A DNA stretch of 64,000 bases from Geminocystis herdmanii PCC 6308. Lineage in GTDB: Bacteria; Cyanobacteriota; Cyanobacteriia; Cyanobacteriales; Cyanobacteriaceae. The translations under genes and the position numbers were made by a program. Under the pieces are notes generated by a model. That model saw nothing but the letters and a program-made list of their open reading frames with translations, searched no databases and had not been told where the DNA came from. Positions within the stretch are counted from its first letter, which is position 1. Each line of letters opens with the position of its first letter. The DNA lies in assembly GCF_000332235.1 (NCBI RefSeq), contig NZ_CM001775.1:2979770-3043769 (forward strand). The letters are read 5' to 3'. Shown here piece after piece: positions 26,048 to 37,060 of this stretch.

Positions 26048-26362
26048 ATGATAATTAAACCAATTTTATCTCAATTATATGATTATTTAAAATCAACTTA
26101 TCACAATAATTTAAAACAGGTAATACTATTTGGTTCAGAAGCCAGAGGAGATGCCATCTTAGAATCGGATATTGATATTTTAATAGTCTTAGAGACACCA
26201 TTTAATTATTATCAAGAAGTACAGAAAATAGGTGAATTTATTAGTAATCTCTGTTTAGAGTACGATCGTTTAATTAGCTGTTGTTTTACGACTGAAGAAC
26301 AATTAAAAAATGAAAATAATGCTTTTTATCGAAATATAAAAAAAGAGGGTATTAAACTATGA
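26048..26362 (+). CDS. mntA: MNT nucleotidyltransferase antitoxin
   Basis: 104 aa. [11 protein letters not shown] followed by [10 protein letters not shown] is the minimal nucleotidyltransferase signature. MntA AMPylates its HEPN partner to neutralise it. Its last codons overlap the HEPN start (ATGA). It is intact, while its toxin is frameshifted. Confidence 0.9.
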   Translation: MIIKPILSQLYDYLKSTYHNNLKQVILFGSEARGDAILESDIDILIVLETPFNYYQEVQKIGEFISNLCLEYDRLISCCFTTEEQLKNENNAFYRNIKKEGIKL

Positions 26363-26725
26363 ATAATACTCAACACAAATTTTTAGAGAAAGCAAGAAAA
26401 AGTTTAGAAGTAGCCAAACAAATTAATGAGAATGGCTATCCTGAATTTGCCGTTTCTAGGGCTTATTATACTATGTTTTATATAGCTTCAGCTTTTTTAG
26501 AAGGCGACAATCTCACCTATGGCAAACATTCAGCAATTATCGGAGCATTTGGAAAGTATTTTGCAAAATAAAGTTCCAAAAATATATCATCGTTGGTTAA
26601 TTGAAGCGGAAAAAATGAGAAAAGGAGGAGACTATAATTTAGAGATTAATATTAGTTATGAGGATGTTAATAACATTATCGCTCAAGCTGAAGAAATGCT
26701 TAATTTTGCGACAGAAAACTTGTAA
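26359..26725 (+). pseudogene. HEPN toxin of the MNT module, frameshifted
   Basis: The first frame gives residues to GAFGKYFAK and stops at 26569-26571; the rest of the HEPN domain (VPKIYHRWLIEAEKMRKGGD) continues in the next frame to 26725. The change is near GCAAAATAAAG. The two pieces together give the normal HEPN length. It is either loss of function or a programmed frameshift; loss is more likely. Confidence 0.82.
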
Positions 26726-26751
26726 TTTAATATTTACTAATTGCATTTTGT

Positions 26752-26884
26752 GGGGATGTGCAATCGACTTTTTTGTAGGGGAGTTCGATTTTTATAGTGG
26801 GAGGTTCGTGAAAGTTCGATCGACTTTTTGGGGTGGAGTTCGATCGACTTTTTGGGGTGGAGTTCGATCGCCCTGAAGCACTTC
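26752..26884. repeat. GTTCGATCGA/CTTTTTGGGGTGG tandem repeat
   Basis: Three to four units, two of them exact back-to-back copies at about 26816-26863, ending in GATCGCCCTGAAGCACTTCG. The identical unit is at 12215. Confidence 0.85.
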
Positions 26885-26939
26885 GTGACGTACGTTTATA
26901 AAAAATGCTATAATATGTCAAAAATGACATACTGTTTCA

Positions 26940-27275
26940 ATGAATGAAAATGAAAGTAAACCCCTTATATGGTTCAAAGGAGAAGTCAAAACCCCACCTT
27001 TTTCGAGCAAAGCAAGACTAGAGGTAGGATTTTTATTAAGAAAATTACAGGGAGGTGAACCCCTCTCAATGCCCATTTCTCGCCCAATGCCCACCATTGG
27101 TTCAAATTGTCATGAATTACGCATTAATGACGAGAAAAAAACTTGGCGAATTATTTATTTTATTGATGATGAAGCTATTGTTATTTTAGATATTTTTGAT
27201 AAAACAACCAATAAAACCCCTAAAAAAGTTATAGAAATTTGTCAAAAAAGATTAAGACAGTATCAATATATTTAA
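26940..27275 (+). CDS. higB: HigB/Gp49-like toxin
   Basis: 111 aa. ARLEVGFLLRKLQ, HELRIND and WRIIYFIDDEAIVIL fit the phage Gp49/HigB RelE-like family. The toxin-first order with an XRE gene 15 bp downstream is the higBA layout. Ribosome-dependent mRNA cleavage expected. Confidence 0.88.
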   Translation: MNENESKPLIWFKGEVKTPPFSSKARLEVGFLLRKLQGGEPLSMPISRPMPTIGSNCHELRINDEKKTWRIIYFIDDEAIVILDIFDKTTNKTPKKVIEICQKRLRQYQYI

Positions 27276-27290
27276 TCAGGAGCTATATAG

Positions 27291-27611
27291 ATGAATAAAA
27301 CTAAAATTGAAAGACTAAAAGCCCAAGGATGGGAAATAGGAAATACCTCCGATTTTCTAAGTTTAAGTCGAGAAGAAATGGCATTTATTGATTTAAAAAT
27401 AGCTTTAAGTAAACGATTAAAGGAATTAAGATTATCTCAAAATATTTCTCAGGAATCCTTAGCAAAAAAAATCAAATCTTCTCAATCAAGAATAGCTAAA
27501 ATGGAGGCTTGTGATAATTCCGTTTCTATTGATTTAATTCTCAAAACTATTTTTTCTTTAGGAGGGACTAATAAAGATATTATGGAGACAATACAATCAT
27601 TAAGTAATTAA
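27291..27611 (+). CDS. higA: HigA-type XRE antitoxin
   Basis: 106 aa. The HTH lies in KRLKELRLSQNISQESLAKK and SSQSRIAKMEA. It should bind and neutralise HigB and repress the operon. Intact. Confidence 0.88.
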   Translation: MNKTKIERLKAQGWEIGNTSDFLSLSREEMAFIDLKIALSKRLKELRLSQNISQESLAKKIKSSQSRIAKMEACDNSVSIDLILKTIFSLGGTNKDIMETIQSLSN

Positions 27612-27624
27612 TAATTTATGGGAG

Positions 27625-27658
27625 TTCGATCGCGCAGCGCCGCCCTTGGCGATCGAAC
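27625..27658. repeat. GTTCGATCGC hairpin repeat
   Basis: GTTCGATCGCGCAGCGCCGC pairs back with GGCGATCGAACC; same family as 12826-12862. Confidence 0.75.
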
Positions 27659-27717
27659 CTCTAGGCGATAAAAAAAGTTATGATAAAATGGTCATAAAGT
27701 GGTCACAATTATCAATT

Positions 27718-27966
27718 ATGAAAAGTATCGGTGTCAGACAATTTCGAGATAAAGCATCCCATTATATTGGTAGTAATGAGATTCTAGCCATTAAAAAGCA
27801 TCAAAAAGTAGTCGGGTTTTATATTCCCATTCAAGAATCCACAGAAGTTGAAATTCAAGAAGCATTAAATAAATTATCTGTAACGGTTAACACTGCTTTA
27901 GCGGAAAGTGGATTATCAGAAGATGAATTAAGCAAAGCCTTTGATTTATCAAAAAAAGAGGACTAG
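27718..27966 (+). CDS. Phd-type antitoxin
   Basis: 82 aa from the ATG at 27718; upstream in-frame residues lie in a repeat. MKSIGVRQFRDKASHYI is a Phd/YefM start. The next reading frame is only a toxin fragment, so it is a stranded antitoxin. Confidence 0.8.
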   Translation: MKSIGVRQFRDKASHYIGSNEILAIKKHQKVVGFYIPIQESTEVEIQEALNKLSVTVNTALAESGLSEDELSKAFDLSKKED

Positions 27967-27967
27967 A

Positions 27968-28186
27968 ATGCGTTTAGTAATCGATGCGAATACTTTAGTA
28001 GCTGAGTTGATTCGTCAACGAGGAAGAGAGTTAATTCTTCATCTAGAAAAAAGAACTGATTTACTGATTTCTACTTTAGCTAACTATATTCAAGGATTAG
28101 GAGGAAATCTTAAATTAGTAGCGGAGTTTCCAGAGAATAAAACTATTGTCATCAAAGGATTTGCAGATTTAAGTCAAAATTCCTGA
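27968..28186 (+). pseudogene. PIN toxin start fused to XRE antitoxin tail
   Basis: 72 aa open frame. Residues 1-25 (MRLVIDANTLVAELIRQRG and on) are a PIN toxin N terminus; residues 26-72 (LEKRTDLLISTLANYIQGLG then GNLKLVAEFP) are the tail typical of XRE/HigA antitoxins. The join is in frame but neither domain is whole. It reads as a deletion between two former TA modules. Confidence 0.8.
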
Positions 28187-28272
28187 AGAATAATATTTAT
28201 GAGGTGGTGCGATGTTGTAGGGGAGTTCGATCGCACTCTATAAACTAAATAAAATTTGTAAATTAAATAAAT

Positions 28273-28503
28273 ATGAAAATAATCCGTACAATTAAAACAG
28301 TAGAAAATGGTCAAGTTTTACTCAACTTACCATCAGAATTTTCTGGACAACAAGTAGAAATTATTATTTTAACAAAAGAGTATTCTTCTATTAAAAAAAA
28401 CAGTTTAAAAGGAGCATAAAAAAACTATGCTAACCCTGAATTAATGACATTAGAATCAAAGGCTTGGGAAAATTTTACGGAGGAAAAATATGGCGATTGC
28501 TGA
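28273..28503 (+). pseudogene. Antitoxin gene with internal stop (VapB-like)
   Basis: The frame MKIIRTIKTVENGQVLLNLP runs 48 residues to a TAA at 28417, then continues in frame (KNYANPELMTLESKAWENF) to TGA at 28501. A single change from TTA would explain the stop. Its end overlaps the following PIN gene as in a normal module. Confidence 0.83.
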
Positions 28504-28862
28504 TGCTAATATAATTCTTCGTTATCTTCTCAATGATCATGAAGAATTGTCAACTAAAGCAGAAAAAATACTAGAAAATAATCGAATAATATTACTTCTT
28601 CCTGTTGCCTGTGAAGTGGTATTTGTTTTGCAAAAAGTTTATGAAGTAGAGAGATAAAATTCAAGAAGTCTTGCAGAAATTCGTTGAGGAGGAATTAGTT
28701 TTTCTGGAGAAACCTGAATTATTAATCAAGGCTTTGGATTGTTATAGCGAAACAAGATTAGATTTTGTGGATTGTCTTCTATGGGCTTATTGTAAGATTG
28801 ATTAGGAAAAAGTTTTTACCTTTGATCAAAAACTTAATAAGTATATTCAAAGAGATATTTGA
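28490..28862 (+). pseudogene. PIN toxin with frameshift and stop
   Basis: MAIADANIILRYLL is a PIN start with Asp; the frame breaks near 28655 (VYEVER then stop), resumes as KIQEVLQKFVEEELVFLEKP, and has a TAG in CKID-stop-EKVFTFDQKL near 28802. At least two lesions. Confidence 0.83.
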
Positions 28863-28905
28863 TCAGAATCTAAGTAATATGACGATCGACTTTTGGGGGT
28901 AGAGT

Positions 28906-29002
28906 TCGATCGAATTGCTAAACTAAAATAGTATTAATAATAGAGTCTTGAACAAATATCGAATCAGGAAACTTACTCTTTAGATGATGTCTTAGGTGAT
29001 AA
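28906..29002 (+). pseudogene. Deletion scar of a Phd-type antitoxin copy
   Basis: 28906-28940 matches the leader of the antitoxin at 25387 (GAATTGCTAAACTAAAAT), then jumps to its last about 20 codons (CTTGAACAAATATC ... ACTTACTCTTTAGATGATG). The body of the gene and the toxin are missing. Confidence 0.82.
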
Positions 29003-29087
29003 CGAGAGTCTTCTTTCTTTGCAGATTAAGATAAATAAAGTTCGATCGAGTGGTAAACCATTATAGAATAGAAATTGGTTTTAAAAT

Positions 29088-30455
29088 ATGGATTTATCAA
29101 TGATACAACAGGGCGAATTATTTACTCTCGACATCGAAGACGTTAGCAGTGAAGGCAATGGTATCGGGAAAGTTAATCAACAAGTGGTATTTGTGCCGAA
29201 TACCGTCACGGGCGATCGAATTTCGAGTCGTATTATTAGGGTAAAGAAAAAACACGCAGAAGGAAAAATAGAGACAATACTAGAAAATTCTCAGTATCGT
29301 ATTCGTCCTCGCTGTATTGTTGCTGATAAGTGCGGAGGTTGTCAATGGCAACACATCGATTATGAATATCAACTCAAAGTCAAACAAAATCAAGTCAAAG
29401 AAACCTTAACCCGTATCGGAGGCTTTACAGACTTTACCCTAGAAAAAATATTTTCTGATGATGATTTAGGTTATCGTAACAAAGTTAATTATCCTTTAGG
29501 AGTATCAGAAACAGGCACAATTAAAGCAGGATACTATCAGCAAAATAGTCATCAGATTGTTAATATTAACCAGTGTCCCATACAAGACGATCGACTTAAT
29601 CCCCTGCTCAAAGAAATTAAAGAAGATTTACAAAAGTTACAAATCCCCGTTTATGATGAAAAAACCAAAAAAGGTGCATTGCGACATCTTTGTTTTCGCA
29701 TCGGTAAAAACACGGGGGAAATTTTATTAACCCTCGTAAGTGCGCAAGTTAGTAACGAAGTTATCGAAAAACAAGCTCAAAAATGGTTACAACGTTATCC
29801 TAATTTAGTGGGAGTCTGCTTAAACCATAACCCCAAATCCACTAACGTTATTTTTGGTAAAGATACGGATTTGTTAGCAGGAAGACTTTATCTTAACGAA
29901 ATTTTTGCAGGTTTAACCTTTCATTTGCGCCCCGAAACCTTCTTTCAAGTTAATACCACCGTGGCAGAAGCCTTATTTAATCAGGTTTTAGAACAATTAA
30001 ACCCACAAGGGCATGAAACAGTAATCGATCTTTATTGTGGAATTGGTACATTTACACTACCGATCGCCCGAAAGGTGAAACAAGTCATCGGTATTGAATC
30101 TCATAACATTTCGATCGAACAAGCAAACCGTAACGCAGAAGTCAACGAGATTAAGAATGCTAAATTTATTTTAGGACAAACGGAGGTAATTTTACCAGAA
30201 ATGGACGACAACCCCGATATAGTTATTCTCGATCCTCCCCGTAAAGGTTGTCAACCCCAAGTCATCGAAACATTACTAACCTTAAAACCAGAGAAAATAG
30301 TTTATATCAGTTGTCATCCCGCCACCCTCGCAAGGGATTTAAAAATGCTGTGTGAAAACGGTGATTATCTACTAACTTTTGTACAACCTGCGGACTTTTT
30401 CCCCCAAACTCCCCATGTAGAAACCGCCGTGATTCTGCAAAGAAGAAAAGAATAG
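29088..30455 (+). CDS. rlmD: 23S rRNA (uracil-5-)-methyltransferase RlmD
   Basis: 455 aa. An N-terminal TRAM domain (about 8-65), Fe-S cysteines in CIVADKCGGCQWQ, SAM site DLYCGIGTFTLP, and catalytic Cys in VYISCHPATLARD mark the RumA/RlmD family. Start may be residue 1 or the ATG 12 bases on. Confidence 0.94.
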   Translation: MDLSMIQQGELFTLDIEDVSSEGNGIGKVNQQVVFVPNTVTGDRISSRIIRVKKKHAEGKIETILENSQYRIRPRCIVADKCGGCQWQHIDYEYQLKVKQNQVKETLTRIGGFTDFTLEKIFSDDDLGYRNKVNYPLGVSETGTIKAGYYQQNSHQIVNINQCPIQDDRLNPLLKEIKEDLQKLQIPVYDEKTKKGALRHLCFRIGKNTGEILLTLVSAQVSNEVIEKQAQKWLQRYPNLVGVCLNHNPKSTNVIFGKDTDLLAGRLYLNEIFAGLTFHLRPETFFQVNTTVAEALFNQVLEQLNPQGHETVIDLYCGIGTFTLPIARKVKQVIGIESHNISIEQANRNAEVNEIKNAKFILGQTEVILPEMDDNPDIVILDPPRKGCQPQVIETLLTLKPEKIVYISCHPATLARDLKMLCENGDYLLTFVQPADFFPQTPHVETAVILQRRKE

Positions 30456-30503
30456 GGGATTAGGGAATTAGGGAATTAGGCAGAAATTTTCTTAATTCCT
30501 TAT

Positions 30504-30773
30504 TTAATTTTGATTTTCTCCAAACAAATGATCTAATATTCTATTATTTTCTGTTTGCAATCCTTTGATTTCCGATTGCATAGCTTTAATGTTTTATTGC
30601 ATTGCCCTCATAATTCCTACGCTTTCCACAAACATATCACTTAAAGAAGCTATCTGTGTTGTAAGTTGACTAACTTGCTGTCTAACTTCTTTAATTTCTG
30701 TCTGATTAGCTACGGTTGTTTTGGCACAAGTTTCTAGTAATATTTCAATTCGTTTAAGTCTTTCTTCTGACAT
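30504..30773 (-). pseudogene. Coiled-coil protein with internal stop
   Basis: From the ATG at 30773 the frame gives 59 residues (MSEERLKRIEILLETCAKTT and on) to a TAA at 30594, then continues in frame (NIKAMQSEIKGLQTENNR) for 29 more to 30504. A CAA-to-TAA change in a run of MQ repeats would do this. The product would be a short coiled coil; function unknown. The 59-residue part could still be made. Confidence 0.7.
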
Positions 30774-30886
30774 AATATTGAATTAAGTTAATAATTTATA
30801 GTATTCTTCTGAAATATGAGCAATCTAAGTTCTTACTTATCTCTACATCTTAACATCCCAATCCCCTAATTCCTAACTTCTAAAAT

Positions 30887-32331
<1,445 letters not shown>

Positions 32332-34158
32332 TTAATCAATTTCTACTATTTTTAAAAGGTGTTTATCTTTAATAATTGGAGCATTTTGTTCATGGGAATA
32401 ATTACGATATTGTACCCTTAAATCTTGGAGATCGATCGACATTGTTGTTTTTAATTTTGGTTCTTTTTTCGTCTCAAAATCAGGAACATATAAATAACTA
32501 ATACGGGGAATATTAAAGTAAAATCTGATTAAATTCCCTTCTTCCATACGTCCGATCGTACGACTGGCACAACCTTCATATAATCTTAGTAAAGTGGGCA
32601 AAGAATCTAACATATCAAGATGTACTAAATAACTTTTTTCAAACACTTTTCCTACTTTTAACTCTTGACAAATTTGCTTCATTATGTTAAGGTTTCTCAG
32701 GGTAATTAACATTTCATCCGCTAAAAAACAAGCAGCTTGATAGTTACCAAATAACTCTTTTATATCTGCTTTTAACACAGGAGATAATTGACGAATTGTT
32801 GGTCGTGTCGTAAAGTGACTTAGGGCTAAATATAATAATATATCTTGTCTGCGTCGATCGGCAATAGCATCCCATTCTGACTCATTTGTTACCTGTAAAA
32901 TCACTTTAAAAGCCTGTCTAAATGTTCTAAATTCTGCTTTAATTTGGCTTTCTTGAATTAACTCATTTTTTTGAGGTAGTCTTCCTCTTTCTGTATAAAA
33001 ATTCATCAAAGGAGTTAATAATTCTTGGTAATCAGCAAACTTTTTAAGGGGTTGTAAAACTCTAGGAGTCCTCACCCTAGAATGAAAACGGGATGCTCGA
33101 AAATTGTTCGCTTTTTCCTTGTCTCGAAACACAAAATAAATTCCTAAACCAGCGGGGATAGCTTCCTCATTTAAGACATTTTCAATATATATTTTTAACT
33201 CCTCTTGATCATAATATTTTTGAAAAGTATTTCTTTCGGTAACGATACCATCACCATATACCATAAATCCTTTTTGTCGATCGTCAATTAAAACCTGTGC
33301 CGCCACGATTAAAACTTCTTGAGTTAATGCCCATGCTTTTAATAATGCTTCTCGTCTTTCCGTCACATTTTCAATAACATTAATGATATAACCTAAGTTA
33401 ACAATATCTGCTTTTTTTAAAGGGTTATTCGGTTGATAAAATAAATCCCAACCATCACTTTGATAACCTTTTTCTGCCATTATTTGTACATCTAAACCAC
33501 GCCCACATCCATAATCAAAAAATGTAGTTTGCTCAGAAAATAACTCTGCTTCTAAGGCTAAATTAACAGGGCGAGAAAGTCTATTACGATGAATTGCGGC
33601 TTTGTGTCGATCGATTTTAATAAATTCTTGAGGGTTATTGTGTAAATCACAAACTAAATTATGATCAATAAAAGTCAGAGAATGATCATTTAATAACTGT
33701 TGCCATTCTTTTTGAGTACCGATATAACGAGCATTATCTAATAAACCTAACTTTTCCTCAATAAAAGTTAAATGTTTAAACTTATCATAAAGAAGATAAT
33801 TAGTATTAATAAAAGTTTCTTTGCGATGAAGAATAGGGGGATTATTTGAGTTACTATAGTCGATAATTTTAGCGCTTTTTTCAATCAGATTTGCAATAAT
33901 ACTTTTTTTGAGGGGTGGATGAGGATTAGAGTCAAAATCAGGATAAAACAGATAAGATATTTTCGGCTCTTCTAGGTTAAATTTTACTAAATCAAAATCA
34001 GAGTTATTTATTAATTCTCTAGCACTTTTTTCATATTCTTGAAGAATATTATCTAAAAAAATTAGGGCGGAAATATGCACATAAAGATTATTAGGAAGAT
34101 GCTTTCCTATTTTACTTTCCTTGGCTATACCACATATTTCTATAAAATTATTAACCAT
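32332..34158 (-). CDS. DNA phosphorothioation-associated putative methyltransferase
   Basis: 608 aa. FFDYGCGRGLDVQIMAEKGY is a SAM-binding motif; HKAAIHRNRLSRPVNLALE before it is the family's signature as I remember it. The C-terminal half has no clear domain. The family is often near dnd phosphorothioation genes, but none are in this window, so it is an orphan here. Substrate (DNA or other) is unknown. Confidence 0.8.
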   Translation of the reverse strand: MVNNFIEICGIAKESKIGKHLPNNLYVHISALIFLDNILQEYEKSARELINNSDFDLVKFNLEEPKISYLFYPDFDSNPHPPLKKSIIANLIEKSAKIIDYSNSNNPPILHRKETFINTNYLLYDKFKHLTFIEEKLGLLDNARYIGTQKEWQQLLNDHSLTFIDHNLVCDLHNNPQEFIKIDRHKAAIHRNRLSRPVNLALEAELFSEQTTFFDYGCGRGLDVQIMAEKGYQSDGWDLFYQPNNPLKKADIVNLGYIINVIENVTERREALLKAWALTQEVLIVAAQVLIDDRQKGFMVYGDGIVTERNTFQKYYDQEELKIYIENVLNEEAIPAGLGIYFVFRDKEKANNFRASRFHSRVRTPRVLQPLKKFADYQELLTPLMNFYTERGRLPQKNELIQESQIKAEFRTFRQAFKVILQVTNESEWDAIADRRRQDILLYLALSHFTTRPTIRQLSPVLKADIKELFGNYQAACFLADEMLITLRNLNIMKQICQELKVGKVFEKSYLVHLDMLDSLPTLLRLYEGCASRTIGRMEEGNLIRFYFNIPRISYLYVPDFETKKEPKLKTTMSIDLQDLRVQYRNYSHEQNAPIIKDKHLLKIVEID

Positions 34159-34588
34159 AAAATTGACTTGGTAATTATCATTTTTGTGCTACATTTTACA
34201 TTGATTAATTAAGAAAATTTTCTCTCTTTGATCCTACCATCCATTTACTAAATTTAATAAAGGTTAGAAAGTATTTTCATCCCCTCTTCCCACCTCAGTT
34301 CGACATAAAGAAAATGATGAAAACTAGACAGGTGGACAAGTGGACAAGTGGACAGGTAGAAAAATTCCCAATATTTGTGGGTTTTAAAAATAATTTTATT
34401 GACTCAAAAAAAACACAATCCTCCTGTCTGCCTGTCTGCCTGTCTTCCAAGTCAGCCCTCACCTATTTTTATATCGAACTCAGGTAACACCCTAATCGAT
34501 AAATACTTTTTCAGCAAACCCTAATTATTAATTGATTCATCAATTTTCAGGTAAGATGACTATTGAGAGTTATCAAATTGATTAAATT
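34159..34588. other. Intergenic stretch with tandem repeats and a MITE end
   Basis: No gene. GGACAAGTGGACAAGTGGAC (34330-34355) and CTGTCTGCCTGTCTGCC (34421-34442) are heptamer-type repeats, roughly complementary, flanked by CACCTCAGTTCGACAT and ATCGAACTCAGGT. CAGCAAACCCT at about 34513 is a MITE end. The ndhB promoter should be in the last 70 bp. Confidence 0.6.
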
Positions 34589-36154
34589 ATGGATTTTTCT
34601 AGTCAAATTGCTAGTCAATTGAACGCTACGGCTATCCTTCCTGAAGGAATCGTGATCGTTACATTATTATTAGTATTAATAGTCGATTTAATTTTTGGGC
34701 GTAAGTCTGTTGTATTTGTGCCTTATTTGGCTATTGTCGGACTCCTCGCTTCGGTGGTGGCTTTAGTCTATGGTTGGGATAATCCTGATCCTACTTCTTT
34801 TCTCGGCTCTTTTACCGCCGATAATTTAAGTATCGTTTTTCGTGGCATCGTGGCACTATCCACCACTATCACTATTCTACTGTCGATCGCCTATATTGAA
34901 AATACAGGCACTTCCCTAGCGGAATTTATCGGCATCATGTTAACCGCTACTTTGGGAGGAATGTTTCTCTGTGGTGCATCAGAATTAGTGATGATTTTCG
35001 TCTCTTTAGAGATGCTTAGTATTTCATCCTACCTGATGACAGGATACATGAAACGGGACCCTCGATCGAACGAAGCGGCTTTGAAATATTTGTTAATTGG
35101 TGCAGCCAGTTCCGCTATTTTCCTCTATGGTTCATCCTTACTATACGGATTATCAGGAGGCATGACTAATATTAATACCATCACCGCTACTTTACAAGCA
35201 GGAGTTGGTTTAGAATCCCTTGGTTTAGCCATCGCCTTAGTGTTTATGGTGGCAGGTATCGCCTTTAAAATTTCTGCTGTACCCTTTCACCAATGGACTC
35301 CCGACGTTTATGAAGGCTCACCCACTCCCGTTGTCGCTTTCTTGTCTGTGGGTTCAAAAGCCGCAGGTTTTGCCATCGCCATTAGATTATTAGTCACCGC
35401 CTTTGCCCCTGTCACCGAACAATGGCACTTTATCTTTACCGCCTTAGCTATTCTGAGTATGGTATTAGGTAACGTGGTAGCCTTAGCCCAAACTAGCATG
35501 AAAAGAATGTTAGCTTATTCTTCCATTGGTCAAGCAGGTTTTGTGATGATTGGTTTAGTGGCAGGTACTCAAGCAGGTTACGCTAGTATGATATTCTACT
35601 TGTTCATTTACCTATTCATGAACTTAGGTGCATTTGCTTGTATTATTCTTTTCTCCTTGAAAACTGGCACGGATAAAATTAGCGATTATGCTGGACTTTA
35701 TCAAAAAGACCCCCTATTAACCCTCGGATTAAGTCTCTGTTTGCTCTCTTTGGGCGGTATTCCCCCTTTAGCTGGATTTTTTGGCAAAATTTACATTTTC
35801 TGGGCAGGTTGGCAAGCTGGGCTTTATAGCCTTGTTTTAGTGGCTTTAGTAACTAGCGTTATCTCCATTTACTATTACATTCGAGTAGTCAAAATGATGG
35901 TTGTCAAAGAACCTCACGAAATGTCAGAAGTAGTGAAAAAATATCCTCCCAGCCGTTGGAATTTACGGGGAATGCGCCCGATTCAGGTGGCTTTGGTGTT
36001 TTTAATCATTGCGACTTCTTTACTAGGTATTCTATCTAATCCTGTGGTTACGATCGCCAACAAATCTGTTAGTAGTAGCTTGGTATTGAAAGCATCTTTA
36101 GAAGCAGGTATTAATAACATTTCTGCTCAAAATGTGGTTAACTCTGTATTGTAA
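34589..36154 (+). CDS. ndhB: NDH-1 subunit NdhB
   Basis: 521 aa, about 14 membrane segments. Part of the thylakoid NDH-1 complex for respiration and cyclic electron flow. The proton-channel region includes [32 protein letters not shown], and [17 protein letters not shown]. Single gene, as usual in cyanobacteria. Confidence 0.97.
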   Translation: MDFSSQIASQLNATAILPEGIVIVTLLLVLIVDLIFGRKSVVFVPYLAIVGLLASVVALVYGWDNPDPTSFLGSFTADNLSIVFRGIVALSTTITILLSIAYIENTGTSLAEFIGIMLTATLGGMFLCGASELVMIFVSLEMLSISSYLMTGYMKRDPRSNEAALKYLLIGAASSAIFLYGSSLLYGLSGGMTNINTITATLQAGVGLESLGLAIALVFMVAGIAFKISAVPFHQWTPDVYEGSPTPVVAFLSVGSKAAGFAIAIRLLVTAFAPVTEQWHFIFTALAILSMVLGNVVALAQTSMKRMLAYSSIGQAGFVMIGLVAGTQAGYASMIFYLFIYLFMNLGAFACIILFSLKTGTDKISDYAGLYQKDPLLTLGLSLCLLSLGGIPPLAGFFGKIYIFWAGWQAGLYSLVLVALVTSVISIYYYIRVVKMMVVKEPHEMSEVVKKYPPSRWNLRGMRPIQVALVFLIIATSLLGILSNPVVTIANKSVSSSLVLKASLEAGINNISAQNVVNSVL

Positions 36155-36166
36155 ATTTTGAGACAT

Positions 36167-36194
36167 AAAAAAGGGCGAGAAAAACTCGCCCCTT
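36167..36194. terminator. Hairpin after ndhB
   Basis: GGGCGAG (36173-36179) pairs with CTCGCCC (36185-36191) around AAAAA. The U-run after it is weak, but the A-run before it would serve the opposing DUF4278 gene. Confidence 0.55.
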
Positions 36195-36236
36195 CAAATT
36201 AATTTACTATTATCTTCTGTCTTCTACCTTCATGGC

Positions 36237-36656
36237 TTACCTCATTGCCAATAATTGTTGAGATTCTTTTCTTAACATCTCCAATAAATAATCATTCTGA
36301 GTCGCCTCCGCAATTAGCATTCTTCTCTCTAAATTGCGTCTAAGGTTTTCTAAATGTACTTCTTCTAATTTTTGATGACTTATCGCCGAAGGAATAGTGG
36401 AGTGAGGTGCGATCGCACAGTGCTGTTTCACGATCGAACTTGTTTCTTGAGGATAAAATAGAGGAGTAGCATTAGGACAAGTACTATAACTTACACCACG
36501 ATAACTCAAGCCTAATTTTGGACGTAATTGGGGAATATGTCGAGGTAGTTTTCCATAAACATTACAGCCTCTATACTTCCCAATAATATCACCCTCTTTC
36601 ATTTCCAATAAAGAAGTTTCTGATTTATATTGATTGCCACGATATTTCATTTTCAT
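36237..36656 (-). CDS. DUF4278 protein
   Basis: 139 aa. The KYRG motif appears at the start (MKMKYRGNQY), at GKYRGCNV and at LSYRGVSY, diagnostic of cyanobacterial DUF4278; function unknown. The segment IVKQHCAIAPHSTI is encoded by a GATCGCAC/CACGATCGAAC hairpin repeat (36410-36441), an unusual in-gene repeat. Confidence 0.85.
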   Translation of the reverse strand: MKMKYRGNQYKSETSLLEMKEGDIIGKYRGCNVYGKLPRHIPQLRPKLGLSYRGVSYSTCPNATPLFYPQETSSIVKQHCAIAPHSTIPSAISHQKLEEVHLENLRRNLERRMLIAEATQNDYLLEMLRKESQQLLAMR

Positions 36657-36810
36657 ATTATTTACTCCCGATATTTTAAAATTTTTATATTATATAATGA
36701 ATTAATTAGTATTTGAATTTAAAAGGACATAATTTTTTATCTTCTGTATCTATTTTTACATTTTTTTATATTAAAGTAAAGTTATTGTAAGAAAAACTTA
36801 ATATTTAAGT

Positions 36811-37060
36811 AGGGTTTGCCTCATAGTATTTTGCTGAGGGTAGGGAAAAGGGAAGAGGGAAAAGGAAAAAGGGAATAACTAACAAAAATCAAGGTTTTAA
36901 GGTTTTGCACAGACATATTATTATAAAAGTATTTTATTATAAATAATATAAAAAATGCTCATTTGTTGACTAAAAATACTCAAAGTTGTGCACTTTTTGG
37001 TTAATGTAGTGTGTCTAAACCATTGATTTTAATAGTTTTCTGATTTATTCAGCAAACCCT
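36811..37060. mobile_element. MITE-like element, second copy
   Basis: 250 bp with AGGGTTTGCCTCATAG at the left and TTATTCAGCAAACCCT at the right, the reverse of the 15433 copy. The inside is non-coding and includes a G/A-rich repeat (AGGGAAAAGGGAAGAGGG). Its right tip CCCTA supplies the stop codon of cobS. Confidence 0.75.

Noticed and set aside
26727-26930. 67-aa frame with repeated TPKSRSN
   Set aside because: It is a translation of the GTTCGATCGA tandem repeat.
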